Part shown: in pieces, positions 53,110-64,000 of the stretch | Layout of the letters: every line of letters starts with the position of its first letter | Numbering within the stretch: position 1 is the first letter of the stretch | NCBI GenBank assembly: GCA_907163375.1 | Contig: CAJQUW010009196.1 | Coordinates: forward strand, 1 to 64,000 | From: Prostheceraeus crozeri | Taxonomy: Eukaryota > Platyhelminthes > Polycladida > Euryleptidae | DNA: 64,000 nt | Reading direction: 5' to 3' | Program-made: the position numbers and the translations under genes | Notes under the pieces: generated by a model | What the model was told of the DNA's origin: nothing | Seen by the model: only the letters and a program-made list of their open reading frames with translations | Database searches by the model: none

Positions 53110-53515
53110 AACAATTCAAAAACAAATCATGAGAGAGATGAAGGAAAGCTAGATTCAGAGACGTGAGGCGAGAAAAGAAATGAAGGAGGAAGCTAAAGAT
53201 GAGAATTGAAGAGAATTAATCAAGGAATAAGAAACAGAAGTAGAAAAAGGAGTGATGAGGAAAGAGAAGAATAACAGGAAGATAAAAGTGAGAAATGAGG
53301 AGACAGAGAAGAGAAGGAAGAAAATGAGGAGAAATCAAAAGAGAGAGAGAGTCGAAAAGAAGAGAAATACTGAAAGAGAAGAAAAATGAGGAGAAAGAGA
53401 AGAGGAGGAAAAAAGAAGAGAAATTATGACAGAGAAAAAGTATCAAGAGAAGCGAGGAGAGAGAGATAGAAAGTGATGGAAAGAGCGAGATAAAAGAGAT
53501 TGGAAATGAAAAAAG
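53110..53515 (+). repeat. Purine-rich (GA/GAA) tract of about 400 bp
   Basis: The plus strand is almost entirely A and G (GAGAGAGA, GAAGAGAAGG, GAAAGAGAAGAGG and so on), with only scattered pyrimidines. It looks like a degenerate GA-type microsatellite. Long polypurine tracts can form triplex DNA. The open frame on the opposite strand (53446-53216) is a Ser/Phe/Leu artefact of the composition. Confidence 0.85.
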
Positions 53516-53759
53516 CTAGTCTCAAAATTAGTGCAATTAAAGTGGAAATGATTCATCATAGCGGGAACGTCATAATTTCTTAATTCATCGCAGTTGTGGC
53601 TCGTTGATCATGTGTTTGGTCACACGGATGTACATGGGCGGTCATTCTGACGTCTCTGATGGGAGATCACTGACATCCCCTCTGGTCATAGACGTCTCAT
53701 GGTGACATCAATACAGGACGACACAATAACGTCATATGTGGCACTTTCTTAAAAAAATG

Positions 53760-53990
53760 TGTTAATAGCAAGTGCACGACACGTGCGAGACGTGCTGCGA
53801 ATTCACCAAAAATTGTGTGTTTTGACAACGTGTCACACACGTGGCCATCACGTCACGAATTCACCAAAAAAATTGCGTGTTTTGACAACGTGTCACACAC
53901 GTTGTCAACACGTGATGAATCCCCGGCCACGTTCGGAACGTGGCGGCCACGTTCCCTACACGTTTTGTGTTGCTTGGGTACCTAATACTT
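53760..53990. repeat. Tandem repeat with CACGTG/ACACGT palindromes
   Basis: About two and a half units of roughly 61 bp: GAATTCACCAAAAAATTG..., then GTGTTTTGACAACGTGTCAC, then CACGTGGCCATCACG or a variant. Each unit carries inverted ACGTGTCACACACGT cores. The stretch ends CGTGGCGGCCACG and GTGTTGCTTGGGTA. It is probably a MITE-like element whose body is tandemly repeated. The short frame over 53759-54019 reflects the repeat. Confidence 0.75.
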
Positions 53991-53992
53991 AC

Positions 53993-55322
53993 TCTGTGAT
54001 TGTAATGCAGAAGGAATGATGGCATTTCACACATTCACATGACAGCCTTCGAGGTTTAATGTTTGCTAAATAAGCATTTCGATAGGTTCCTATTACTTTC
54101 ATACTCAACCTCAAGAGCATAATTCGACCTTTAGCGTGATCATATCATAAGCAACCTGCCACCTGCAGAGCAAAATCACATAATCAAAGACAATGATTTC
54201 AATCAACTTTGAAAGATGTAAATGGTTCCACATCACTATTCAGATTCTAGAAATGAAGCAGGAATTTAGTGATCGAATCATAAAATCATGCCGCGGAAAA
54301 TTGAATTAAAGCTGGACATTTCAGCCAAGAAAGCACGAATAATATCACGACTTTTTCATGAAGACTTCTATTATAATGCGGATCATGAAATTCCCTTGAT
54401 AATCAGCTTGATTTCCGCTTAGTTAGGATGCTTATTATTAAATATTCATTCCTTTTGATATCCAACTTGTTTCATACTACTTATATAGGAGAGTCATTTC
54501 GGTAGTATTTATATTGGCAAAATTTTGACTTTTTTAAAAGTGCTCGAATAATTTTTTAGACCACGGGAACGCACGCTCCGCAAAAAGCTGAATCTTTTGA
54601 TGTACAAATTTTCACTGTATACAGATACTTTTTTGAGTCTACACCATAGAGTATGGATATATAGGTAGGCTGTCGACTCAAAAAAGCACAGTGAAAATTT
54701 TTATATCAAAAAGATTCAGTTTTTTGCGGAGATCACGTTCCCGTGGTCCAAAAAATTATTAGAGCACTTTTGATAAAATTCAAAATTTGCCAATTTATAT
54801 ACTACCGAGATGACTCTCCTATATAAGTAGTACGAAACCAGTTGGATATCAAAAGGAATGAATATTTGATAATGAGCATCCTAACTAAGCGAAAATCAAG
54901 CTGATTATCAAGAGAATTTCGTTAATTGTATTATAATGAAAGTCCGTGAAAAAATCGCGATATTATTCATGCTTTCTTGGCTGAGATTTCAAGTTTTTAA
55001 GTCAATTTTCACCGCCATGATTTTGTGATTCACTAAATTCATGTTTCATTTCTTGAATCTGAATAGTGATGTGGACCCATCTACATCTTTCAAAGTTAGT
55101 TGGGATCATTGTTTGTCTTTGATTATGTGATTTTTTCTGCCAGTTGCAGGTTGCCTGTGATTGTATAATCACGCTCAAGAAAATACTCTTGAGGTTGAGC
55201 ATGAAAGTAATAGGAACCCATCGAATTGCTGCTAATTTAGTAAACATTACCTCTCCAAGGTTTTCATGACACTGAGAATCTGGAAAGTACCATCATTCCT
55301 TATGCATTACAATCATAATCAC
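53993..55322. repeat. 1.3-kb palindrome (fold-back element)
   Basis: Arms of about 655 bp (53993-54650 and 54670-55322) are inverted copies, from the outer GTGATTGTAATGC/GCATTACAATCA to the centre, where ACTTTTTTGAGTC faces GACTCAAAAAAG around a 20-bp spacer. They diverge at perhaps one site in ten by eye. One arm equivalent exists at about 1680-2160. No transposase is encoded. Confidence 0.82.
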
Positions 55323-55639
55323 TCAATTCAGTGAAAGTGAAATTTTTTTTCACTCAAAGCAAGTGAAAACTTTCTTTTTGTCTGATGCCTTTAGATGACT
55401 TTACACTAATTGACTTCTTTTATTTCTGTGTTTCTTGTATAAGTTTCTTGTGTAAATTTTTTTAATGTGTATTTTCTTTCTAGGTGTTCATTGTATTAGT
55501 TCGTGCTGTGAGCCATGAGGGTACAGCGCGTTATAAACTGCCCGAATAAATAAATACATAAAATTCCGTTGAAATTTCTTCAAAACTGCTAAAATTTGCA
55601 CATCTCACATTTGGAAACAATTCCTACTGTATTTCCCTT
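55323..55639. other. Non-coding; possible retroelement tail
   Basis: The segment ends near 55545-55562 with CCCGAATAAATAAATACATAAA, a short ATAA-type repeat like the tail of a SINE or LINE. No body was recognised upstream, so the assignment stays open. Confidence 0.3.
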
Positions 55640-55990
55640 GAGTTCATTTAATAAAATCGAAAGCGTATACACATCGGGGATTTAATAAATGCGGAGTAAC
55701 CATTATTCCTGGCATACTTACTCTATGGTCTACACTCCACCCATAGACATCGGCATAGACGGATTACATTATTAAGACTAATAACATAGAGTAGTATATT
55801 ATATCATATAGTAATATATTTACTCTATGAATAATAATGTAATCCGATGTCTATGACTCTACCTACATATCCCTACTCTATGATTACCGTATTTGGACAT
55901 CAAAGTTATCAGCATAGACATCTATGGTTACTAGATTATTAGAGGAAATTATTAGATCCTAATGTTGTAATTCGATGTCTATGATTAAAC
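55640..55990. repeat. Small palindromic elements around CATAGACATCGG
   Basis: 55640-55735 is the inverted copy of the end block at 2155-2235. Next, CATAGACATCGG...GGATTACATTATTA (from about 55743) is matched by TAATAATGTAATCC...ATGTCTATG (to about 55849). A further degenerate pair lies at 55924-55984. These look like nested MITEs. Confidence 0.65.
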
Positions 55991-57042
55991 CTTTAACATG
56001 ACTGCTGATATAAGCTCATCCAGTTAAGTTCATGATCAGCTTGAGAACTGCAATGGGGGAGATAACAGAAATTCCAGTGTGCATAGAAATGGAGGAGTCA
56101 AACGGACATGTACATTGAAAACAATAGTGTGTTGTCTGCATGCCTTGTCACGACAACGGTACTGAAACGTTGCCGGCTTCCAGAGTTTGAGCACCGACTG
56201 TCTTACTACAGCATTCTGAAAATTTTCACATAAAAGCGCTCTCGTAAAATAGTCTGCAGCAAATCGTTCTGAGGAAACAATCGTGTGCTGACTCCTAGGA
56301 TCTGGCAACATTTGCCCAGGTTGGCGTCCAAATCATGTGGTCAAATGGACACCACCAAGTTGCGATTGTCCATTCTAGTGTGATTGACTTAAACAAAGCG
56401 AAAATAGGACTGATATGGGAGGAATTCAATGACTTACATTACTTATTTTGACAAAATGGCTAACATTTATGAGCAGCACACTTTTAGTCAATTTTTATTG
56501 TTAAAATTGTTGACATATGAAATAAGTTTTTAGTCACGTTTCTATGAGTCGTGTTTGTTTTTTGTTGAATCAATTTTCTCGAAAAAGCCGTGTCATGTAC
56601 AAGATGTGACAATTAGTTTAGATGTCAACCTCATCGCAGGTGGCGTGCAACCGTATTGTTTTGGTCGCTTAAATAAACAACTTAGATGGAATGTCTTGTC
56701 GAAAATTCCGAATGGTTATAGTGCTACGTGCTCACTATGTGCTCGTAGCATGCTTGCGAAATTGGTCTGTATACAGGGGCACATCAAATGTCTAGCAACA
56801 AATCAATCTTAGAATTTTTATGAGAATCCTCTAAGCTTGCTTCACTTGTGCAGCTGCAGAATAATATGTGCTGTTAGAGATACAAGTGTTGATATTACTT
56901 AGCTGATCATAAAAACGGACCACCCAAGTTATGCTGAAACTCAGTCGATTCTCAAATCTCTTCCAATCTAGTCGAACAACAAGGTGCCATGTGTCAGTCG
57001 AGAGATTGCATTCTCAGATTAGCTATAATTGATTTGTATCCG
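55991..57042. other. Non-coding, nothing recognised
   Basis: Short open frames at 56036-56311 (minus) and 56555-56812 (plus) show no known domain. Confidence 0.4.
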
Positions 57043-57833
57043 ATAGTTTCACTTTATAAATTGCAATTTTTCGAAAGGAACGCATGTGTGTGACAATGAA
57101 TCAAGCAATGGGAGGACGAGCATTTTCTGAGCATGTATTGATATTTTAGCCATGAACTATGAAAAATCGACATCGTGAAGTTATCACAAAATCATTGCTC
57201 TTTCGGCTGAAAGTGTCATATTTCCACTTTTACATGAAAAGAGTTCTTGTTTGTTATCTGAAGAATCCTTGCGATGTGAGGAGTGTGAACTGTGAATATA
57301 TAAGTTTTATTCAGATAAGTTCAAATGTTCTTTTTCAAACTTCCACAACATTATTGTCATTATCGCTAGTGCACAAACACTAGGTAAGGTACCGTAAACG
57401 AAGGTTCAAAACAAAACAACTAGCGAAGGCATTTCCTTGTTCTCTCTAAGCGACTACAAATTTTTTGTTTTGCATGGTTTTTGTGAACTTTAGCGATAAT
57501 GACAACATGCTGTGCAAGTTTGAAAAAGAACATTTGAACTTATTTGAATAAAACTTATGTATTCACACTCCTCACATCGCAAGGATTCTTCAGATAACAA
57601 ACAAGAACTTTTTTCATGTAAAAGTGGAAATATGACACTTTCAGTTGAAAGAGTAATGATTTTGTGATAACTTCACAATGTCACTATTTACATACTTCAC
57701 CGATTTTCATGGCCAACATATCAAAATAAGTTCAAAAAATGCTCGTCCTCCCAGTGCTTGATTCATTATCACACACATGCGTTCCTATTGAAAAATTGCG
57801 ATTTGTAAACGGAGTGACTTACAAATTTTGAAT
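57043..57833. repeat. 0.8-kb fold-back element
   Basis: Arms of about 335-345 bp (57043-57376 and 57486-57833) are inverted copies sharing CTGAAGAATCCTTGCGATGTG, ACTTTTACATGAAAA and GGGAGGACGAGCATTTT or the equivalents. The spacer is about 110 bp. No transposase is present. The frame at 57159-57383 is part of the left arm. Confidence 0.82.
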
Positions 57834-58201
57834 ACTGCCCAGCAAAAACAATTTCCGATACGTCAATCATGGCTCATTTCAGGGTGTCTACATTGCTTGG
57901 ATATCCTGGATAAATCCTGATTTCGTCGAAATTAAAGGTTGTGAAGAACGTTCTGAGCTACATCTTTAATGTTAACAATAATGTAAATCAAATGTAATTA
58001 TTCTTTTCTGCGACTTTAAATTAGTTCGTGCCTTTCGATCTCGTTTGCTAACATGAATTTGCTAAGCCTTTTTTCGCATACATGAATTTTCAAACGGTGG
58101 ATGTCTCCGACTTCGAAAATAGATTAGCGACTCCTATTTTGCAGTTGCTCTTGGCAGCATTCAATGACTATCAGCAAGTGAATCTTGTTCATCGGAGTTG
58201 C
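57834..58201. other. Non-coding flank of the hAT insertion
   Basis: Nothing recognised, except that AATGACTATCAG...TTGTTCATCG near 58162-58194 recurs in direct orientation at about 63954-63981 on the far side of the hAT element. Confidence 0.45.
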
Positions 58202-58214
58202 AGGGATGGTCCGA

Positions 58215-60292
58215 TGTGACAAAATGTGACAATTTAGGAATCTCGAAAAAACGTGACAAAATGAAATTCTACTGAGTAGGCCTATTTGTCGACATTTGCC
58301 CAGGTATACTTACATCTGATGACATTATGAATTAATTTCTTGAAACTTTGACATATTTCAGATAAGATGGACCTTTACAGATAAATGAGATGACCTTATT
58401 TTGTTGAATGTTATTTGAGAATGTATCTATGATTTTTATGAATATGTAGATAAATGAAAATAGACCTTGGGTATAGTCGTACCATATTCCTAATATTTCA
58501 CAAATCCTTTTCAGATGTTTCGTGAATGAACTCTCCATTCTCATGCTAACCGTTTCTCACTTCTGCTTCCTACGCTGGAAGTCAACATCAAAAACACAAT
58601 GTCTTCAAGCTGTAGGCCTATGCAAATTTCGCGCTTAAGTTTCAAAAACGCAATATGTGTGTGGGCAGTAAAGCATTTATGCCATGACTTCAGTGCTCAG
58701 TCAAGTTGTCACTCGCTTTGCTTTTTTTCAATTTTTTGTTCCAGTTTTCAGACATTGTTATTATTGTATTGGCGCTGTTTATCACCAATTTTGGTACCAT
58801 TTTACCCTGGTTGAAAATTCAATGGTTTGAAACAGGCTAGTTTGCCACGACAAACGTGAAGCATGTGATACTCTTTTCTACTTCAATTGTTCCATTTAAA
58901 GTTGATATATTTTCAAATGTGATGATATTTTAGTAAACAAGTGAACGAAATGTTCTTTGTTTTTAATTAGACGCATGTATAAATGAAATTCGGGTATCGA
59001 TTTTGTACTAAAGCGGAGGCTAGTACATACGCTTTGTATCCTATCGCAATGACTAGACCTACCGTATTTCTTCGAATAAGCGCCGCGGCGTCTATTCGAA
59101 ACAACCCAAATTTTGCTACGGCGTTTATTCGAGGGCGGCGTTTATTCGAAACATGCTCAAAATCTACCAAGACTTTTTGATCTCTTTTATGTTTAGGAAC
59201 ATCTAGCAGCAGGGTTATTGCGATTTTTCAATAATACACCATTCAGGGAGATGTGCTTTGTCTTTGAAAGCACAAAATTGTCTAATTGTGCACGGATATG
59301 GCAAGCAATTGATTGCCCGCTTGCCTGGATTACTCAAAATCGTGAGACTCTTCATTATGTAGCTTCCTAACGTTGCTTCGCACATTCAACTTGAGGCAGA
59401 TGTGGAATACAATCAAAGAATTGCTCCTTAAATGAATCTGATTCCTCTATTGACATTGGCCTTCAAGAGGGGGTCCTTTTGCTTGTTTTAAGACACATGC
59501 CCAAGCAATTCAAAGTGTAATTGAAGTTTGTTGTGAATAAAGGAACGTCGTTTGTTATTATTTTGAATATTGCTGAAAACTGTGCAAGTTGGGTTAATCT
59601 AGAACTCATTGTCATTGCAGAGCCATGTACCCTAGTTAGACCTACATGTATAAGTCATTTGCCCCTGGCAGCCACACTTCAGATTTTTATCTTATTTTTC
59701 TACACTGCGTACATGTTGGGTTACGATTGCCTTTCTAGACTATAGGATGGATCAAGGTAAAAGCAGCAGGAAGTGTGAAATTTACTTCAACTGTTTCTTA
59801 TCGCTCTCTTTTTTGTCAAATAAAAGGTTGAGTGCGTGTGGGTACAACTAATAAAGATGTATGCTTTTAATACCGGAGTCGTTGAGAATGTGAGCAATGT
59901 TCAGTTCCTGAAAATGAAGCGGAAATGAAATAATGTGGTTAGATTTATGGATAATGTTAATATATGTAAATTCTAACCATAAGGCCGACCCTTCAGACCC
60001 ATATCTATGATGTAATGTTCCAATAAGTGATACACGTATATAAAATAGCTTACATATAAATTTCTATGCATTTTGTAATGAAAAAGCCGTTTTTTTTATA
60101 TTCTTGGCTCGTTCACATCGACTACCGCTTTGATTAAAACCCTGTATGTGCGTGAATTTGGCGTGAAAATGTCGATCGCGCACTTGTGGCAACACAGCAA
60201 ATATGCATGTATGAATGTTCGTTGTAAATATGTTTTATTAAGAACTTTGAACCTTTAATCCTTAATGGCACTTTCTCAATTTCAGACTCGAT
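58215..60292. other. hAT 5' non-coding region with a small repeat
   Basis: No gene. At about 59056-59157 a short repeat block reads CGTATTTCTTCGAATAAGCG, then GGCGTTTATTCGAGGGCGGC, a tandem or inverted MITE-like pattern. The open frames covering 58967-59180 on both strands come from this block. Confidence 0.5.
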
Positions 60293-62720
60293 ATGGCGCG
60301 TAGACAGACATTCAAACTGAATATGGTATCTGGTTGTGATGGAAATGGCGATACATTGAATTCTTGGTGTACGAAGAGCAATACTGATGAACATTCTGCA
60401 TATTGTGTTCTATGTGAGGAAGAAATATCTGTCAAGGATAGAGGACGGGACGCATTGATTCGACATTCTAGGAAAAAGAGTCATATCACTTCAGCTAATG
60501 AGAGCCGCGATGCCAATTCGCAATTGAAACCGCTACGTTCAAAGCAAGTTACAATTGAGAGTTGTTTTCGGGAGGCATCACCTCCACAAGTTCCACAGCT
60601 AAGTCAGAACTTTCCTTTTTCGACAAAGTCGCCGCTGCTGAGGCTATGTGGTGCACAACCGTTGCTGTTACTCACCTTCATGTAAAGATTTCTGACACAG
60701 TGACCCCTGTTTTTGGTGCTATGTTCCCAGATTCCCAAATTGCAGCTTCTTTTTCATGTAGAAGGAGTAAAACGAGCAGAATTCTCTGACGGTCTAGGGC
60801 CACATTTTCATGAGGTAACTGCTAATGAAATACGAAACATTGCTCCAGCATATACATTGGAAATCGATGAAACAACGACAGCAAAGCACTGGCGACAATT
60901 AGAAATCCTCGTAAGGTACTACTCCGAAAATCGTGAACGCATTGTCGTTTGTCATCTGAGCTCCATTACTCTTGGAAGGGCTCAAGCTCATTCGCTATGC
61001 TCGAAAATCTCCGAACTGGCGACGCCATTGTATGCGTCAAAGCTTCTGCAAATATCGGGTGACGGTCCAAATGTCATGAAGTCATTGACCAAGCAAGCGG
61101 AGGATGAGATAAACCCGAATCTTGTAGATATCGGTCATTGTAACATTCACAAAGTGCACAACTCATTTTCCTCAAACTTACGAAACATTTGGGGATGACG
61201 TTGAACGTCTTGGGATTGAGCTGTTCCATTATTTCAAGGCATCACCTGTTAGACGAGAGGATTTTGAAAGTGTGCAGACAAAGTTTGGCATCAAGAAACA
61301 CGTTTTTCTCCGCCATGTCGAGAGTCGATGGCTTACCTTGCAGGAAGTCACTGTTTGTTTGGAAGAGCAATATGATGCAATCAAGTATTATTTCCTGAAA
61401 TCGAAGTGTCTTTCTCAAAATGACCGAGAAAATAACGAAAGAATCAGAAGACTGATTAGAATTGTGAACAACAACCTTCTCCTCATTGAAATGCAGTTTT
61501 TGAAATCGGTGATCGTGATTTTTACAAAAGTGACGCGGCCCTTCCAGTCGGAAGCACCATTGATTCATATACTTTATGAGGAATTATCAACCCTCGTCAC
61601 CACCCTTCTTCCTCGCATTGTGAAACCCGAGATTGTTGATGGGAAATATGGTGCGGACCGTTACAGCATTGATTATCGTCAATCATCCAACCAAGTGCGT
61701 ATTCCCGAAATCGGAAATGAAGCTTTGACAACATTGACGACGAAGCTGAACAGCCGCGAAATATCACAGCGTGATTACATTGAGTCTCTGAATCGAGCCA
61801 GTCTCTTCTACGAAAACGCCATTGCGTCTCTTTTGAAGACGCTGCCGCTAAAAAATAGCATTCTCCGTGACCTCCGAGTCCTACGTCCGAATTCGAGGAC
61901 AGAGGGTGCATCTGTCGAGGCATTAGGAAGATCAGCTGTTTCGATCAAGCTTTCCCCTCAAAAAAATATTGACAGGCTGATCGATGAGTGGAAGCTTTTT
62001 CGACATGAGACATTGCCGCCAATGGATTCCTCGTCTGAGCAGCAGGAGGAAAGTGATCCTGAAATATCGGACGACGATGTGGATGAAGAACTCTATGAGT
62101 GCATCGATGACTTCTGGAGCAAAGTGTTCCATTCAAAAAATGCAGCCGGATTTCAGAAGTATCCAAATATCGCACTCTTTATAAAAATAACCTTCACTTT
62201 CAGTCATGGAAATGCGGACGTTGAAAGGTCCTTCAGTGAAAACAAGTTGATACTCACTTCTCAGAGGACCAGAATGAACGATGCAACGTTGAACGGTTAC
62301 AAAGCAACTTCATCGTATATGGCAACATACGATAGAAGGCCAGAAAAATTGCCTATGACCAACCGTGTTTTGAAGGCTGTCAATGGAGCTCGATCTCGCT
62401 ACATCACTAGGATTGCCGATGAGAAGCGTACAAAGACTGAAGCACAAATTCAACAACAAAAAGAAGACAATAGAGATGATAATGAAAATGAAGCCCTTAG
62501 GAAAAAATCAGAGGAAGCAAAGGCAAATATTGCCGAGGGGAAGCATCTGAAAAGAGAAAGCATGGAATTGTTGGAACAGGCAATGCAATCAAAAGACTTC
62601 AGCAAAGTCAATGCTGCCAACGCTCTGTTGGAGCGTAGCCATGAACTTGCACAAAAAGGAGAGAAAAGAAAGAAAGAAGTGGAGGAGGAATATCAAGCTA
62701 AGAAGAAAAAGAATCCTTAG
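60293..62720 (+). pseudogene. hAT transposase with frame changes
   Basis: The N-terminus (MARRQTFKLN...) has a BED/C2H2-like finger (CVLCEEEISV...HSRKKSH). Reading continues in a second frame with FFDKVAAAEAMWCTTV and FGAMFPDSQIAASF, then in a third stretch with DGLGPHFHEV, LEIDETTTAKHW (likely the first catalytic Asp) and DIGHCNIHKVHN. A final frame from about 61188 to 62720 reads DDVERLGIELFHYF, HVESRWLTLQEV (the conserved RW block) and, near the end, FSHGNADVERSFSENKLIL, the hATC dimerisation signature, followed by a Lys/Glu-rich coiled tail. Three single-base frame changes (about 60575-60620, 60740-60775, 61185-61195) lie beside short homopolymers, so either decay or assembly indels could explain them. 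No intron signals were found there. Confidence 0.8.
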
Positions 62721-62937
62721 TTTGCTCGTAATGATGACTGGTCTAGTGATAATGATATGCTGATAGTGATCATCATCGTACGGATGATAATGATGACCGT
62801 AGCATTTTCTTCTTCTTGTTTCTCCAATGTCGAGAGAAATTGATTTTAAAATTCTGATAGTATTGAAATTTTACTGTTTGCTTGTTTTCCAAAGGTGAAC
62901 ACGTTTCTAGAACGCTTTAAGATACACATTCGTACAC

Positions 62938-62943
62938 AATAAA
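62938..62943 (+). promoter_or_regulatory. Polyadenylation signal AATAAA
   Basis: AATAAA about 218 bp after the transposase stop, a plausible 3'-end signal for the hAT transcript. Confidence 0.4.
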
Positions 62944-63907
62944 TCTGTTATGAATCTACACATATGTTTAGAAAGAGCTAGGAAGTACTGTTATCGATCT
63001 GTTGACTATTGAACCGAATCACTGTAATTGATTTCTGCCATTATCCTTGACACTTAATTAATCAAAGGAATCTTTCTTTGTACATAAATTAGTAGTTTCA
63101 ATCTTTCGGCATCTAAACATTGAAGTCGGTAGGTTGGGTTTCTGAGTGTTGAGGAATTTTAAGTTGGAAAATGTTTTTTGTGATTCGCTAGAATTTAGGA
63201 GGATATATATTAAAACCCATGCGAGTTACTATTATCCTCGCTCTTTCCAAATAATGCATGTATTTTGAGTAGCGGAGACATTTTCAAGATATGGATAATT
63301 AATTCATTCTTGATTACATTTTTTGATCATTTTTTTCTATATGTAATACTGTCTTCTCTTTGCATATTATGTCAGTGATGCAATTTGTTTATAAAATTGT
63401 TATTTTTTTGCTTTTACATTGTGGCCAAAGAAGTACAATCAAATTAGAAAAGACGACATACGCTTGTAGATGCTCTCTTGGATTTTTTTTGTCATTCCAA
63501 TTTTTGTAAATATAGATACGTTGTGAATTACTCTACTGTTGATATCAGCCTTTTGATCATGTACACTAGTTGGGATGGGATTGTGTACCACCTTTGATGT
63601 ACACAATACGCAGGTACTAATCTTAATGATATGAAATTCAGTACAGAGGTTAAGTGAAAACAGCTTTTCCGTCGCTGTAGCATTTAGACCGTAGAATGAG
63701 TGATTGATGTCTATATTTTGAGCTCCAGGTACCAAATACCAGAGATAAAGAAATAAAAGAATAGGCTTGCGCTGTGGAACTGCATTGCGCGCCTAGGATG
63801 TATTTTCACATGTCAAAATTGAATTTTGGTATGTGACAAAATGTGACAATTTGTCATTTCCGAAATGTGACACAAGCCCTGAAGTTGCGGACCATCCCTG
63901 GAGTTGT

Positions 63908-64000
63908 CACACGATGCAGATAAAAATGTTTTGTACCTGCCGGCAGAATGAAATGACTATCAGTGAATTTTGTTCATCGTAGTGTCCACGTTCCCACATC
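63908..64000. other. Flank with a copy of the 58.16-kb word
   Basis: Contains AATGACTATCAGTGAATTTTGTTCATCG, a close direct copy of sequence just left of the hAT element. Confidence 0.5.

Larger units (their letters stand above)
58202..63899 (+). mobile_element. hAT DNA transposon, 5.7 kb
   Basis: Terminal inverted repeats AGGGATGGTCCG (58202-58213) and CGGACCATCCCT (63888-63899). The adjoining 8-mers GGAGTTGC (58194-58201) and GGAGTTGT (63900-63907) agree at seven of eight positions, as expected for a hAT target duplication. If the ends are drawn as CAGGG...CCCTG, the flanks share only GAGTTG. Subterminal TGTGACAAAATGTGACA words occur at both ends, in the same orientation, and may be transposase-binding sites. 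The transposase gene fills 60293-62720. The first two kilobases are non-coding. Confidence 0.8.

Noticed and set aside
53216-53446. Ser/Phe/Leu-rich membrane-like protein on the minus strand
   Set aside because: Artefact of the purine-rich tract; codons on the opposite strand are nearly all pyrimidine.

Overview
This window looks like intergenic, transposon-filled DNA from an animal nuclear genome, most likely an invertebrate. The evidence is the element content: a Polinton, BEL/Pao and Gypsy LTR elements, P/THAP, Tc1/mariner, hAT and Merlin DNA transposons, a Penelope-like fragment and a LINE fragment, in an A+T-rich background with scattered TAGGCCTA-type words. I found no gene that I would call an ordinary host gene, and no rRNA, tRNA or CRISPR. 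The species cannot be named from this sequence alone.

Layout. 1-607 is a decayed Merlin (ISXO2-like) transposon. 2531-4573 is a Tc1/mariner relative with 317-bp inverted ends built around eight 21-bp repeats. 4734-9152 holds several small inverted-repeat elements and a Penelope-like reverse transcriptase scrap. 10175-13207 is a 3033-bp P/THAP element with a perfect 8-bp target duplication and a piece of a Tc1 transposon captured in its middle. 13972-19546 holds a MITE, a LINE scrap, a dispersed repeat pair and an older P-type transposase scrap. 19555-38772 is a second, inverted, nearly identical P/THAP copy. A 16,179-bp Polinton (21966-38144) is inserted into its first exon, with 5'-AG...CT-3' ends, about 573-bp inverted repeats and the 6-bp duplication TAGGTC. 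Subtracting the Polinton and one target copy gives exactly 3033 bp again. 38930-43878 is a Gypsy element on the minus strand (TSD CCCCA). 44735-50937 is a BEL/Pao element on the plus strand. 50938-58201 is mostly non-coding, with a purine-rich tract and large palindromes. 58202-63899 is a hAT transposon.

The Polinton. Its parts form two blocks. The genes for a two-transmembrane protein, a conserved unknown, the minor capsid protein, the packaging ATPase, a coiled-coil fibre-like protein, small membrane-active proteins, the major capsid protein and a phospholipase A2-integrase frame run rightward. The protein-primed DNA polymerase, an unknown protein and the maturation protease run leftward. 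It is complete end to end and young, but it is a fossil: by eye about five or six breaks are spread over its smaller genes.

Most unusual signal. The A+T-rich Polinton is studded with G+C-rich mini-hairpins (stems of 3-6 bp, mostly 3-nt loops such as TTC, GAA, TTT, TAC). They lie both just after gene ends and inside open frames, on both strands, with compensatory stem changes and a recurrent double-hairpin unit. I know of no described equivalent in this element family. Candidate roles are 3'-end or termination signals, single-strand DNA signals during protein-primed replication, or a self-spreading palindromic repeat.
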